Assembly (NCBI RefSeq): GCF_020026305.1
Contig: NZ_CP075691.1
Coordinates: 1,054,001-1,118,000 of the forward strand
DNA: 64,000 nucleotides
Direction: 5' to 3'
From: Streptomyces sp. 135
GTDB taxonomy: Bacteria > Actinomycetota > Actinomycetes > Streptomycetales > Streptomycetaceae
Shown here piece after piece: positions 8,325 through 17,086 of this stretch. The number at the start of each line of letters is the position of its first letter. The stretch's first letter is position 1. The notes beneath the pieces were generated by a model. That model saw only the letters and a program-made list of their open reading frames with translations, ran no database searches and had not been told where the DNA came from. A program made the position numbers and the translations under genes.

Positions 8325-10708
8325 CTACTCGGTGCGCAGAGCCGTGGCCGTCCGGGCCCTGGCCGCCCAGCCGGCGGGCAGGAGCGCCCCCAGCGTGGCG
8401 ATGACGAGGCCGCCGAACGCGAGCGGCAGCAGTTGTGCCCCGTGGTAGACGTCGAGGACGGAACCGGGGAAGCGCAGCCCCACGCTGTCGCCCATCGCGG
8501 GCAGGACCCAGCCGTGCAGGGTCACACCGAGCGGCACACCCAGGGCGCCCGCGACCAGTCCGGTCACGACGACCGAGGTGATGACCATCGTGATGGTCTG
8601 CCGGGGGGTCATGCCGAGCGCCTTGTGGACCCCGAGCTCGCGGACGCGCTCGCGGGTGTCGAGCAGCACGCCGTTCAGCACCCCGAGCCCGGCCACGGTG
8701 ACGAGCATCAGCGTGAGGGTCATGGAGAGCGCGTTGAGCGTGACGACCATGTCGCCGCCGGCGTCGAGTCCGCCGACCTGAGCGGTGGCGCCCAGCGGTG
8801 CCAGCTGCTTGTTCAGCGCGTCGGCGTAGGCGGTCGCGTCGGTGCCCGACGCGACCGCGATGTGGTGGCTGGTCTCCGTCAGGTCGGGGTGCGCGGCCTT
8901 GAGGGTCGAGACATCGGTGAAGACCTGCATGCCGTCGTTGCGGGGGTCGAGTACCTCGCCGACGATCCGGACCGTGACCGGCTCGGCCAGGCCGTTCAGT
9001 GTGACGGTGTCGCCGACGCGGGTGCCGGTGGCGGTCAGGAAGGGGGTCGGGACCACGGCCTCGCCGGGCTTGTCGACCCAGCGGCCCGAGACCATCGTGT
9101 AGCCGCCCCAGGAAGCGTCACCGGTGAAGGCGATCACGTCGACGGCGCCGGTCGGACCGGACACGGTCGACCGTACGGTCGCGGCGCCGTAGTACTTGCC
9201 CGTTCCGGGGGCGGCCTTGATGGCCGCGGCGACCGCGGCGGGGTCGGCCTCGGGCCGTTCCTCGACACCGGGGCCGGGGCCGGGACCACCTTGGGGTCCG
9301 GGGCCGGGCCCTTGCGGTCCGAAGTCCGGCAGTGGCGCGGGCACGACGACATCGGCGGCGGCGTGGGCCTTGGCCTTCATCACCTGGCCGAGCGAGGCGC
9401 TCATCCCCACGGTGAACGTGACGGCGACGGCGCCGAACAGGATCGCCGCGCCCATGGCCAGCGCGCGGGTTACCGCGCGAAGGGCCGGGCGAGGCCCAGG
9501 GCGACCGGCTGCGGCAGCGGCAGCCGTCCGGCCAGGCGGGCCGCCCACCGGCCGCGCCCCGACGGGGCGGTACGTCCGACGGCGAGCGCGTCCACCGTAC
9601 GCAGCCGGCCGGCCCGCCACGCGCTCGCGCACGCGGTCACCGCCACCAGGCCGAGCACCCCGGCGATCACCGCCAGGTCGACCGAGGGGGCGATGGCCAG
9701 CGACGAAGTGCCGTACACCTCCCCGGTCTCGGCCAGTACGGGGACGGCGAGCAGGTGGCCGCCGAGGACGCCGAGGACCGTGCCCGCGGCGGCCGGGATC
9801 AGCGCCTGGACCACATAGGCCCGGATGACCTGGGCCGGGGTGAAGCCGACGGCCTTGAGGACGCCGATGCGGCGTGTTGCCGTGCCGACGGCCGAGGCGA
9901 CCACATTGCCGACGATGAGCACCGACATGACCAGCCCCAGGGCGCCGAACGCGATGAGGAACGGTACGTAGAGGGCGGTGTCGCGCTCGGCCGACTTCTT
10001 GACGGTCAGCCATGACTGTTCGCCGACGGCCGCTCCCGACGGCAGGGACCGCGTCACGGCCTCGCCGCCCGCGGTGATCCGATCGGCGGTGCCCGCGTCG
10101 GTGAAGCGGTAGAGCATCTGGTGGCCGCCCTTGCCGGGCGCGGTGAGCGCCGGCATCTGGGACGGCACCACCCAGGCGTCGGCGGTCCGCGTGACCGAGC
10201 GGGCCACACCGACCACGGTAAGCGTCGGAACGCCGGGCAGGTCGGGGAAGGCGACCTCCATGCCCGGGGTCGCGAGGAGGGGCGCGTCGCTGGACAGCGC
10301 GATCTCTCCGGAGCGCGTGGGCCACCGCCCGTCGAGGAGCGCCACCTCGTCCACGTCACCGCCGGGATCACCCCGGCCGACCACGGTCATCGGTCCCCCG
10401 GGGCCCGCCCCGGCCGAGCGCGGCGTGACCGTCGCCGTACGGAACGGCCCGGCCGCACCGCTCACCCCTTCGGCGTCCTTGGACTTCGACACCTGCCCGG
10501 CGCTGACCTCGGCCGCGTCGAACTGCATGGACAGATGCGCGCCGTGCTGCCGGGTGAAGGCGGCGTCGAAGGGGGCTCCGGAGACCACGAGCAGCGATCC
10601 GCCGAGGACGGAGGCGGCCACCGCCATCATCGTGGCGAGCCCGATCACCAGTGTCTGCACCCGGCGTCGTCCCACACCCGAGCGCACGACCTTGCCGAGC
10701 GCGCTCAT
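8325..10708 (-). pseudogene. FtsX/MacB-like ABC transporter permease, split by a frameshift
   Basis: Reading leftwards, the first frame (ATG 10708 to TAA 9470, 412 residues) has an N-terminal membrane helix, a large extracytoplasmic domain and an FtsX block (FLIAFGALGLVMSVLIVG). It ends abruptly in PVALGLARPFAR. The second frame picks up at once with TRALAMGAAILFGAVAV and continues to TAG 8325 with another extracytoplasmic domain and a second FtsX block ending ARARTATALRTE. Joined, they give the roughly 790-residue double-FtsX permease usual for this family. One missing base in the GCGCGG-TAACC stretch (9470-9476) would restore the frame as PFARVTRAL. ATG 10708 overlaps the upstream ATPase stop by 4 bp. 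It is either a real null mutation or an assembly error. Confidence 0.85.
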
Positions 10709-11472
10709 CGGACGGTCTCCGAAGCGACGGTCGCCGATACCCCGGACTGCGATACGCCGACCTGCGAGGAGGCGGACTGCGCGGGGCTGGACTGCGACCG
10801 GACGTCTTCGACGATCCGGCCGTCGGCGATCCGGACCGTACGCTGTGTGCAGGACCGGGCCAGAGCCAGGTCGTGGGTGACCACGACGATGGTCTGGCCC
10901 TCGGCGTTGAGGCCGCGGAGCAGCCCGCTGACGTCCTGTCCCGCGGCTGTGTCGAGGGCGCCGGTCGGCTCGTCGGCCAGGAGCAGCGCCGGCCGGTTCA
11001 TCAACGCCCGTGCGACCGCGACGCGTTGCCGCTCGCCGCCGGACAGCCGCCCCGGGTGGGCGCGGGCGTGCCGGCCGATGGCGAGGAGTTCCAGGAGTTC
11101 CGCCGCCCGGCGGTCCGCCTCGCGACGCGCCATGCCGGCGAGGCGCGCGGGCAGGACGACGTTGTCGATGACGGTCAGATCGTCGAGCAGGTTGAAGAAC
11201 TGGAACACCATGCCGATCTTCGACCGCCGGTAGAGCGCCGACGCGGCCTCGCCCAACCGGTCCGCCCGTACCCCGTCCACGGTGACGGTCCCCGTATCGG
11301 GCCGGTCGAGGCCCGCGATGAGATTGAGCAGCGTGGACTTGCCGCTGCCGGAAGGGCCGAGGACCGCGACGGCCTCGCCGGGCCGCACGGTCAGCGACAC
11401 CTCGTGCAGAGCGGGCGGGCCGCCGTCGTACCGGCGGCTCACCTCACGCATTTCGATCACCGGCATGGTCAT
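10705..11472 (-). CDS. ABC transporter ATP-binding protein (MacB/LolD type)
   Basis: A 255-residue ATPase with a complete set of motifs: Walker [13 protein letters not shown], the Q-loop in [12 protein letters not shown], the signature [15 protein letters not shown], Walker [13 protein letters not shown] and the H-loop VVTHD. The [11 protein letters not shown] and GALD features are typical of the LolD/MacB export branch. I chose ATG 11472 because GAGGAG lies six bases upstream; the frame also allows GTG 11490. The C-terminus is a Ser/Gln/Val-rich tail of about 30 residues. It is translationally coupled to the permease (ATGA overlap) and divergent from a NarL-type two-component system, the usual layout of exporters of antimicrobials or signals. 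Confidence 0.93.
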   Translation of the reverse strand: MTMPVIEMREVSRRYDGGPPALHEVSLTVRPGEAVAVLGPSGSGKSTLLNLIAGLDRPDTGTVTVDGVRADRLGEAASALYRRSKIGMVFQFFNLLDDLTVIDNVVLPARLAGMARREADRRAAELLELLAIGRHARAHPGRLSGGERQRVAVARALMNRPALLLADEPTGALDTAAGQDVSGLLRGLNAEGQTIVVVTHDLALARSCTQRTVRIADGRIVEDVRSQSSPAQSASSQVGVSQSGVSATVASETVR

Positions 11473-11696
11473 GAAACGCTCCTCGGTCACAGGCAGTTGG
11501 CTGCGTGAACGCTAGGAGAGGGCGAGGCCCGCGCGCGTCGCCCGCCCGGCCCCCTTGCGGTACCGCGCCGGGACGATCTCCGCGCACGTCATCCCGTCCG
11601 TCATCCCTGCGATGTAGGCGGACGATGTACCAGGTGTGGCGGGAATGACCACCGGGGCGGACTCCGCGGGGCCGGGGCGGCGGCGACAATGATCCG

Positions 11697-13007
11697 GTGA
11701 TGGACGTACGTACGACGCCGGAGCGGTTGTGGGAGGCCTTCCGCCGAGCGGTGCGCGGCGCCGACGTCGGGCTCGCGAGCGGCGCACCGCTGCGGCCCAC
11801 CCGGCGCGCCTGGCAGTTCGACGCGGTGGTGGCCCTGGCACTCGGAGTCGTCACCGTGTACTACGGCATCGACAACGCCGACAACGTGGTGGTGCGCGAG
11901 ATCGCCCCCGGCGTGGAGCGGGTCATTCCGCGCCCGTCAGGCCCCGGCGGCCTGGCCTTCATGGTGACCCTCGCGGCCGTCGCCTCGGGCGCTCTGGCGC
12001 TGCGGCGCCGCTTCCCGCTCGCCGTGCTGTGCGTCGTGACGGCCGCGACCCTGGCGACACCGCAGAGCGTCATGCGGCTGACGTTCTACGCGTTCGTCAT
12101 CGCCGTCTACAGCGCCGCCGTGTACAGCCCGTACCGGGTGGCGACCCTGGCGGCGCTGCCGATGTCGGTCGTCCTGATCGGCACCTCGGGGAACTCGGTG
12201 ACACCGATCGTCCCCAACGAGTACATCGCGCTGCTGATCCTGGTCCCGATGGCCGTGGCCGCCGTCGGCCTGCGGACCTGGAAGCTCCGGACCGACGAGG
12301 GCCGCGCCCGGCTCTCCGCCCTGCAACGCGAACAGGCCGAGGCGCTGCGCCGGGCCGTCGAGCACGAGCGGGCCAGGATCGCCCGCGAACTGCACGACGT
12401 CGTCACGCACAACGTCAGCGTGATGATCATCCAGGCGGGCGCCGCCCGCAAGATCATGAAAACGTCCCCCGAGCAGGCCGGTGAGGCGCTGCTCGCCGTC
12501 GAGGCGGGAGGGCGGGCGGCCATGACCGAACTGCGCCACGTCATGGGCCTGCTCACCATGGCCGACGAGGGGGGTGAGGGGACGGACGGCGGCGCGGGCG
12601 ACACGGCGGCGGAGCTGGCCCCGCAGCCCGGCCTGGACCGGCTGGACACGCTGGTCGGCCGGGTCCGGGACGCCGGGCTGCCCGTCGGCCTGACCGTGAC
12701 CGGTGCGCCCCGTCCCCTGCCGCCCGGCCTCGAACTCGCCGCCTACCGCGTGGTCCAGGAAGCCCTGACGAACACCGTGAAGCACGCGTCGGGTGCCACT
12801 GCCGCCGTGACCGTCGAGTACGGCCCGCGGCGGCTCCGGGTGGAGGTCACCGACACCGGCGGGCGGCCAGGCACGGCCACCGGGAGCGGGCGGGGCCTGA
12901 TGGGCCTGCGCGAGCGCCTCGCCGTCTACGGCGGGACCCTGAACACCGGCCGGCGCCTGACCGGCGGCTTCCGCGTGGAGGCCCTGATTCCCTTGGAGAC
13001 ACCATGA
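11697..13007 (+). CDS. Sensor histidine kinase, NarL-type (HisKA_3)
   Basis: A 436-residue kinase. The N-terminal 190 residues contain about five hydrophobic helices with very short extracellular loops, the 'intramembrane-sensing' layout often paired with ABC exporters. The dimerisation and phosphoacceptor segment is ERARIARELHDVVTHNVSVM (His of RELHD), followed by a HATPase domain with AAYRVVQEALTNTVKHA and GRGLMGLRERL. Starts GTG 11697 and ATG 11700 are adjacent. No Shine-Dalgarno is visible, so a leaderless transcript is possible. It overlaps the response regulator by ATGA and is divergent from the ABC export genes, which it probably controls. Confidence 0.93.
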   Translation: MMDVRTTPERLWEAFRRAVRGADVGLASGAPLRPTRRAWQFDAVVALALGVVTVYYGIDNADNVVVREIAPGVERVIPRPSGPGGLAFMVTLAAVASGALALRRRFPLAVLCVVTAATLATPQSVMRLTFYAFVIAVYSAAVYSPYRVATLAALPMSVVLIGTSGNSVTPIVPNEYIALLILVPMAVAAVGLRTWKLRTDEGRARLSALQREQAEALRRAVEHERARIARELHDVVTHNVSVMIIQAGAARKIMKTSPEQAGEALLAVEAGGRAAMTELRHVMGLLTMADEGGEGTDGGAGDTAAELAPQPGLDRLDTLVGRVRDAGLPVGLTVTGAPRPLPPGLELAAYRVVQEALTNTVKHASGATAAVTVEYGPRRLRVEVTDTGGRPGTATGSGRGLMGLRERLAVYGGTLNTGRRLTGGFRVEALIPLETP

Positions 13008-13687
13008 CCGAGCCGCTGCGGGTGCTCCTCGCCGACGACCAGACCCTGGTCCGCACCGGATTCCGGCTGATCCTCGGCGCCGACGGCATCGACGTCGTCG
13101 CCGAGGCGACCAACGGCGCCGAAGCGGTCGAAGCCGCCCGCCGCACCCGTCCCGACGTGGTCCTGATGGACGTGCGGATGCCCGAGATGGACGGCCTGGA
13201 GGCCACCCGCCGCATCTTCGCCGCCGCTCCCGACACACCGCGCGTCATCATCCTGACCACCTTCGACCTCGACCGGTACGTCTACGCGGCGCTGTCCGCC
13301 GGGGCCAGCGGCTTCCTCCTCAAGGACGTCACCCCCGAGCAGCTGACCGCGACGGTCCGCACGGTCCGCACCGGCGACGCCCTCCTCGCGCCCGCCATCA
13401 CCCGACGTCTCGTACAGAGGTTCACCCAGCAGGGGGGCGACGTCGCCGCCCTCCACCGCGACCTCGCCTCGCTCACCCCGCGCGAACTGGAGGTCCTCGG
13501 CCTGCTGGCCCGAGGCCTGAGCAACGCCGAACTCGCCGCGCGCCTGCACCTGGCCGAGACGACCGTCAAGACGCACGTCGCCCGCATCCTCGCCAAGCTC
13601 GGGCTCCGTGACCGTGTCCAGGCCGTCATCGTCGCGTACGAGACCGGGCTGGTCAGCGCCGGTGAACACGAGGCCGCCGAACAGTAG
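13004..13687 (+). CDS. LuxR/NarL-family response regulator
   Basis: A 227-residue response regulator. The receiver domain has the acidic pair DD at residues 11-12, phosphoacceptor Asp56 in VVLMDVRMPEMDG, the Thr of ILTTFD and the Lys of FLLKDV. The C-terminal LuxR helix-turn-helix reads LTPRELEVLGLLARGLSNAE and TVKTHVARIL. It is co-translated with the kinase (ATGA overlap). The likely targets are the divergent ABC exporter genes at 8325-11472, by analogy with similar clusters. No convincing binding-site repeat was found in the 224-bp divergent region. Confidence 0.94.
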   Translation: MTEPLRVLLADDQTLVRTGFRLILGADGIDVVAEATNGAEAVEAARRTRPDVVLMDVRMPEMDGLEATRRIFAAAPDTPRVIILTTFDLDRYVYAALSAGASGFLLKDVTPEQLTATVRTVRTGDALLAPAITRRLVQRFTQQGGDVAALHRDLASLTPRELEVLGLLARGLSNAELAARLHLAETTVKTHVARILAKLGLRDRVQAVIVAYETGLVSAGEHEAAEQ

Positions 13688-13713
13688 TCGGCCGGGTGGA
13701 CACGAATCCCGTA

Positions 13714-13734
13714 TTGCACTGCACGTTCCAAAAC
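13714..13734. promoter_or_regulatory. Putative TetR operator, copy 1 (upstream of tetR)
   Basis: The motif TTGnACTG-N5-TCCAAAAC occurs here, 15 bp before the tetR start at 13750. The same motif with identical spacing occurs at 14466-14486 upstream of the MFS gene (15 of 21 positions identical). A repeated, spaced motif at both promoters of a regulator-transporter pair is best explained as the regulator's binding site. Confidence 0.6.
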
Positions 13735-13749
13735 CGGTACGGTCCTCCC

Positions 13750-14349
13750 ATGGCCCGACCGAGGACTTTCGACGAGGAGCGGGCCCTGGACGCGGCGATG
13801 CACGCCTTCTGGGCGAACGGTTACGAGGCCACCTCGACCCAGGATCTGTGCGAAGCCACCGGCCTGGGCCGCAGCAGCATCTACAACACGTTCAGCAGCA
13901 AGCACGATCTGTTCCGGCGCGCCCTGGCCCGCTACATGGAGACCATGAACGCCTCCCAGATCGACATCCTGGAGGATGTGGAGCGCCCGGGCCTGGAGCG
14001 TGTTCGCGCGCTGCTCGCCCGGGTCGTCGAGGGCGAGTTCGAGCATCGCAAGGACGGGCACAGCATCGGCTGCCTCACCGTCAACACGACCGTCGAACTC
14101 GCCGCACGCGACCCCGAGGCGGCCGCCATGCTGGAGCGGGACCTCGCGGCGCGGCTCACCATGCTGCGCACCGCGATCCGGTCCGGCCAGCGCGACGGCG
14201 AGATCACTGCGGAGCGGGGCGCGGACACGCTGGCCCGTTACGTCAACGCCGTCATCGGCGGCATGCGGGTCGCCGCGCAGGGCGGCGCCGACCGGGCCAC
14301 CCTGGAGGCCATCGCGGAGACCGCGCTCGACGCGCTGATCCCCCGCTAG
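13750..14349 (+). CDS. TetR-family transcriptional repressor (transporter-linked)
   Basis: A 199-residue TetR protein. The DNA-binding part is STQDLCEATGLGRSSIYNTFSSKHDLFRRAL (HTH at about residues 25-60), and the ligand domain carries the SIGCLTVNTTVEL segment common in the YxaF/LmrA-like group. ATG 13750 is used; the open frame begins at 13696, but that extension runs through the operator motif. It lies immediately upstream of, and parallel to, an MFS efflux gene, and both carry the same upstream motif. The likely role is substrate-responsive repression of its own gene and the transporter. Confidence 0.92.
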   Translation: MARPRTFDEERALDAAMHAFWANGYEATSTQDLCEATGLGRSSIYNTFSSKHDLFRRALARYMETMNASQIDILEDVERPGLERVRALLARVVEGEFEHRKDGHSIGCLTVNTTVELAARDPEAAAMLERDLAARLTMLRTAIRSGQRDGEITAERGADTLARYVNAVIGGMRVAAQGGADRATLEAIAETALDALIPR

Positions 14350-14465
14350 CGGTTCCGACCCGGCCCCGGGCCCTCCCACCACCGCGCCGAACCGAACCGC
14401 ACCACCCCGCATCACACACCTCCGGCACGCCCGGCGCCCGGAGTGTGCCCCAGCGCGCCATCATT

Positions 14466-14486
14466 TTGTACTGAGTCATCCAAAAC
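14466..14486. promoter_or_regulatory. Putative TetR operator, copy 2 (upstream of MFS gene)
   Basis: Second copy of the TTGnACTG-N5-TCCAAAAC motif, 25 bp before the MFS start codon at 14512. The outer arms form a weak inverted repeat (TTTTG...CAAAA). It is shared with 13714-13734, which supports co-regulation of both genes by the TetR protein between them. Confidence 0.6.
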
Positions 14487-14511
14487 AACGCCCCGACAGG
14501 AGCACACCGCC

Positions 14512-15726
14512 ATGCCCCGTGCCGTATACGTACTGGCCCTTGGCATCTTCGCCATGGTGACCAGCGAGTTCGTGGTCGCAGGACTGATGCCGCAGATGGC
14601 CGCGGGACTGGACGCCACGATCCCCGAGATCGGTTATCTCATCACCGCCTTCGCCGCCGCGATGGCCCTGGGCGGCCCTTTCCTGACGATCGCTCTGCTG
14701 AAGGTGCGTCAGAAGAACGCGCTGCTCCTGCTGTTCGGCCTGTTCCTCGTCGGCAACGTCCTTGCCGCGCTCGCGCCCGACTACCGCACGATGCTCGTGG
14801 CCCGGGTCCTCACCGGCATCGCGTCCCAGGCCTTCTTCGGCGTCTCCATCTCCCTGGCCTCCCGGCTCACCAGGCCCGAAGTGCGCGGGCGCGCCGTCGC
14901 CGTGGCCCTCAACGGGCTGATGCTGGGCACCCTGCTCGGCCTGCCGCTCTCCACCGTCATCGGTGAACACCTGGGCTGGCGTGCCGCGTTCTGGGCCATC
15001 ACCGTCCTGACCGTGCTCGCCGCCCTGGCCACGCTCGCCGGGGTGCCGAGCGCCGACGGGGAGGCGGAGGCGAGCGGCGGGCTCCGTCAGGAGCTGGGCG
15101 CCTTCCGCAACCCCCGGCTGTGGCTCACCCTCACCACCAGCACCTTCGTGATCGGCGCCACCTTCTCCGCCTTCAGCTACCTCAACCCGATCCTCACCGA
15201 GATCACGGGCTTCTCCACCAGCACCGTCCCGTTGCTGCTCATCGCGTACGGCGCCGCCACCGTCATCGGCAACACGGTCGTCGGGCGGCTCGCCGACAGC
15301 CGCACCCTGCCCGTACTCGTCGCCGGTCTCGCGCTGAACCTGGCCTTCCTCGCCGGCTTCGCGCTGCTCGCCCAACTGACCGTGCCCGCCGTGGCGTTGA
15401 TGATGGGCATCGGTCTCGTCGGCGTCACCATGAACCCGGCCCTGGTCACCCGCGTCCAGCGCACCGGCAACGCGCGGCCACTGGTGAACACCGTCCACTC
15501 GTCCTTCATCACCCTCGGCATCATCATCGCCACGTCCGTGGGCGGTCCCGCCATCGACGCCTTCGGTCTGCGGGCACCGCTGTGGATCGGCGCGGGGCTC
15601 GCCGCGCTCGGCCTCCTCACGCTGATACCGGACGCGCTGCGCCGCCGGGCCGAGTCCCGAGCCGTCACGCCGGTGCCGACCGAGGCCGAGCGACAGGTCG
15701 CGCGCGACGTGCCCGAGACGGTCTAG
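14512..15726 (+). CDS. MFS transporter, DHA1 (AraJ/YdhP-like) family
   Basis: A 404-residue 12-helix major facilitator. It starts with MPRAVYVLALGIFAMVTSEF, the arabinose-efflux-like opening, and has the motif-A-like loop ARVLTGIASQAFFGV and the conserved VRGRAVAVALNG. A soluble linker (about residues 185-200) separates the two six-helix halves. ATG 14512 has AGGAG about 11 bases upstream. Family members export drugs or sugars; the substrate here is unknown. Its TAG stop overlaps the convergent ROK gene stop in the palindrome CTAG (15723-15726), so neither gene can be extended. Confidence 0.92.
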   Translation: MPRAVYVLALGIFAMVTSEFVVAGLMPQMAAGLDATIPEIGYLITAFAAAMALGGPFLTIALLKVRQKNALLLLFGLFLVGNVLAALAPDYRTMLVARVLTGIASQAFFGVSISLASRLTRPEVRGRAVAVALNGLMLGTLLGLPLSTVIGEHLGWRAAFWAITVLTVLAALATLAGVPSADGEAEASGGLRQELGAFRNPRLWLTLTTSTFVIGATFSAFSYLNPILTEITGFSTSTVPLLLIAYGAATVIGNTVVGRLADSRTLPVLVAGLALNLAFLAGFALLAQLTVPAVALMMGIGLVGVTMNPALVTRVQRTGNARPLVNTVHSSFITLGIIIATSVGGPAIDAFGLRAPLWIGAGLAALGLLTLIPDALRRRAESRAVTPVPTEAERQVARDVPETV

Positions 15727-16955
15727 CCGAGCGCCCCCAGGGGGTCGTCGAGCACCGGCTGCCAGGCCAGCTCGGCGGCCCCCACCAGGCTGTTGTGGTC
15801 CAGCGTGCAGGCGAGGATCGGCACGCTGCCGCTGCGGCCCCAGAGGCTGCGGTCGGCGACGACGGCACGCAGCCGCTCGGGGTCCGCCTCCAACAGGGCG
15901 CGGTGCAGCCCGCCCAGGATGATCCGGTCCGGATTGAGGATGTTGACCAGCCCCGCGAGGCCCAGACCGAGCCGGTCGATCAGCGCCTCGGCGGCGGAGC
16001 GCACGGCCGGGTCCGCGTACGCGTCCCGGAGCAGGGTGCGGGCCTGCACGAGCAGCCCCTCCGGCCCGGGCTCGCGGCCGGCCTCCGTCAGGAAGGCGAG
16101 GGGGTCCGTCTCGACGTCCAGGCAGCCGCGGCTGCCGCAGTGACAGGGGCGCCCCTCGGGGTTGACGGTGAGGTGACCGACCTCCAGGGCGAGGCCCGAA
16201 CTCCCGGTGTGCAGGCGGCCGTCGAGGACGAGCGCACCGCCGACGCCGCGGTGGCCGGTCGCCACGCACAGCAGGTCCCGCGCGCCGCGGCCCGCGCCGT
16301 GGCGGTGCTCGGCGAGGGCGGCGAGGTTCACGTCGTTGCCCGCGAAGGCCGGCCCCCCGATGCCCGCGGCGCGCACGCGCTCGGTGAAGATCTCCCGGAC
16401 CTGCGCGCCCGCGGGCCACGCCAGGTGCAGCGGATTGAGGGCGGTGCCCTCCGGCTCCGCCACCGCGGACGGCACCGCGAGGCCCGCCCCCACGCAGCGC
16501 CTGCCGGTCTCCCGCAGCAGCCGCGCGCCCGCGTCGACCACGGAACCGATGACCTGCGCGGGGTCGGCGTCGATGGTCTCGCAGCCCGGCGCGGTCGCGA
16601 CGGTGCGCCCGCCGAGCCCGACGAGCGCGGCCCGGAACCCGTCGGCGTGCACCTGCGCCGCCAGTGCGACGGGCCCCTCCTCCGCGACGGAGAGCCGGTG
16701 CGAGGGCCTGCCCTGCGATCCCGCGGCCGCGCTCGGCTTCGCGTCGATGCGGATCAGGCCGAGCGCCTCCAGCTCGGCGGCGACGGCACCCGCCGTGGCG
16801 CGTGTGACGCCCAGCTCGGCGGTGAGCACGGCACGCGTCGGGGCGCGCCCGGTGTGGACCAGTTCGAGCGCGGGGCCCAGCGCGCCGCGCCCTCGCTCCA
16901 GGCGGGTACGCGTGGTCACTTCCCCCTCGGCACGGGGGTCAGCCTTGCCGTTCAT
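15723..16955 (-). CDS. ROK-family transcriptional repressor
   Basis: A 410-residue ROK protein with an N-terminal winged helix-turn-helix (APTRAVLTAELGVTRATAGAVAAEL) and a ROK sugar-binding domain. FAGNDVNLAALAEHRHG is the catalytic-like/sugar loop, GHLTVNPEGRPCHCGSRGCLDVE contains the zinc motif CxCGxxGC, and NILNPDRIILGG is the family C-terminal signature. No ATP-phosphate DxGxT loop is intact at the N-terminus, as expected for repressors rather than kinases. ATG 16955 is chosen (MNGKADPRAEG). It is divergent from an MFS sugar-type transporter that has an AGTTTGT-type inverted repeat over its start, the likely operator. Confidence 0.9.
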   Translation of the reverse strand: MNGKADPRAEGEVTTRTRLERGRGALGPALELVHTGRAPTRAVLTAELGVTRATAGAVAAELEALGLIRIDAKPSAAAGSQGRPSHRLSVAEEGPVALAAQVHADGFRAALVGLGGRTVATAPGCETIDADPAQVIGSVVDAGARLLRETGRRCVGAGLAVPSAVAEPEGTALNPLHLAWPAGAQVREIFTERVRAAGIGGPAFAGNDVNLAALAEHRHGAGRGARDLLCVATGHRGVGGALVLDGRLHTGSSGLALEVGHLTVNPEGRPCHCGSRGCLDVETDPLAFLTEAGREPGPEGLLVQARTLLRDAYADPAVRSAAEALIDRLGLGLAGLVNILNPDRIILGGLHRALLEADPERLRAVVADRSLWGRSGSVPILACTLDHNSLVGAAELAWQPVLDDPLGALG

Positions 16956-17030
16956 GAGGGCGAGTCTCCCATGATCCGTACACGGCATCGCCGCTCGGAC
17001 GTCATCCGCCCGTTCCTCACCACAACCGTC

Positions 17031-17060
17031 TTGTACGCCGCCGGTGCGCACCTCTACCCT
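17031..17060 (+). promoter_or_regulatory. Promoter of leaderless MFS gene
   Basis: TTGTAC (17031-17036) and TACCCT (17055-17060) are separated by 18 bp and resemble an HrdB-type promoter (TTGaca/TAnnnT). The expected transcription start, seven bases after the -10 box, coincides with the GTG start codon at 17067, implying a leaderless mRNA. Confidence 0.6.
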
Positions 17061-17061
17061 G

Positions 17062-17086
17062 ACTTTGTGCCGCTACTAAACAAACT
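17062..17086. promoter_or_regulatory. Putative ROK repressor operator over the MFS start
   Basis: AnTTTGT-N11-ACAAAnT inverted repeat (half-site AGTTTGT on the lower strand, 6 of 7 pairs). It overlaps the predicted transcription start and first codons of the MFS gene. AGTTTGT half-sites are known for XylR-type ROK repressors, and the run of A/T codons here is out of character for the gene. Confidence 0.55.
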
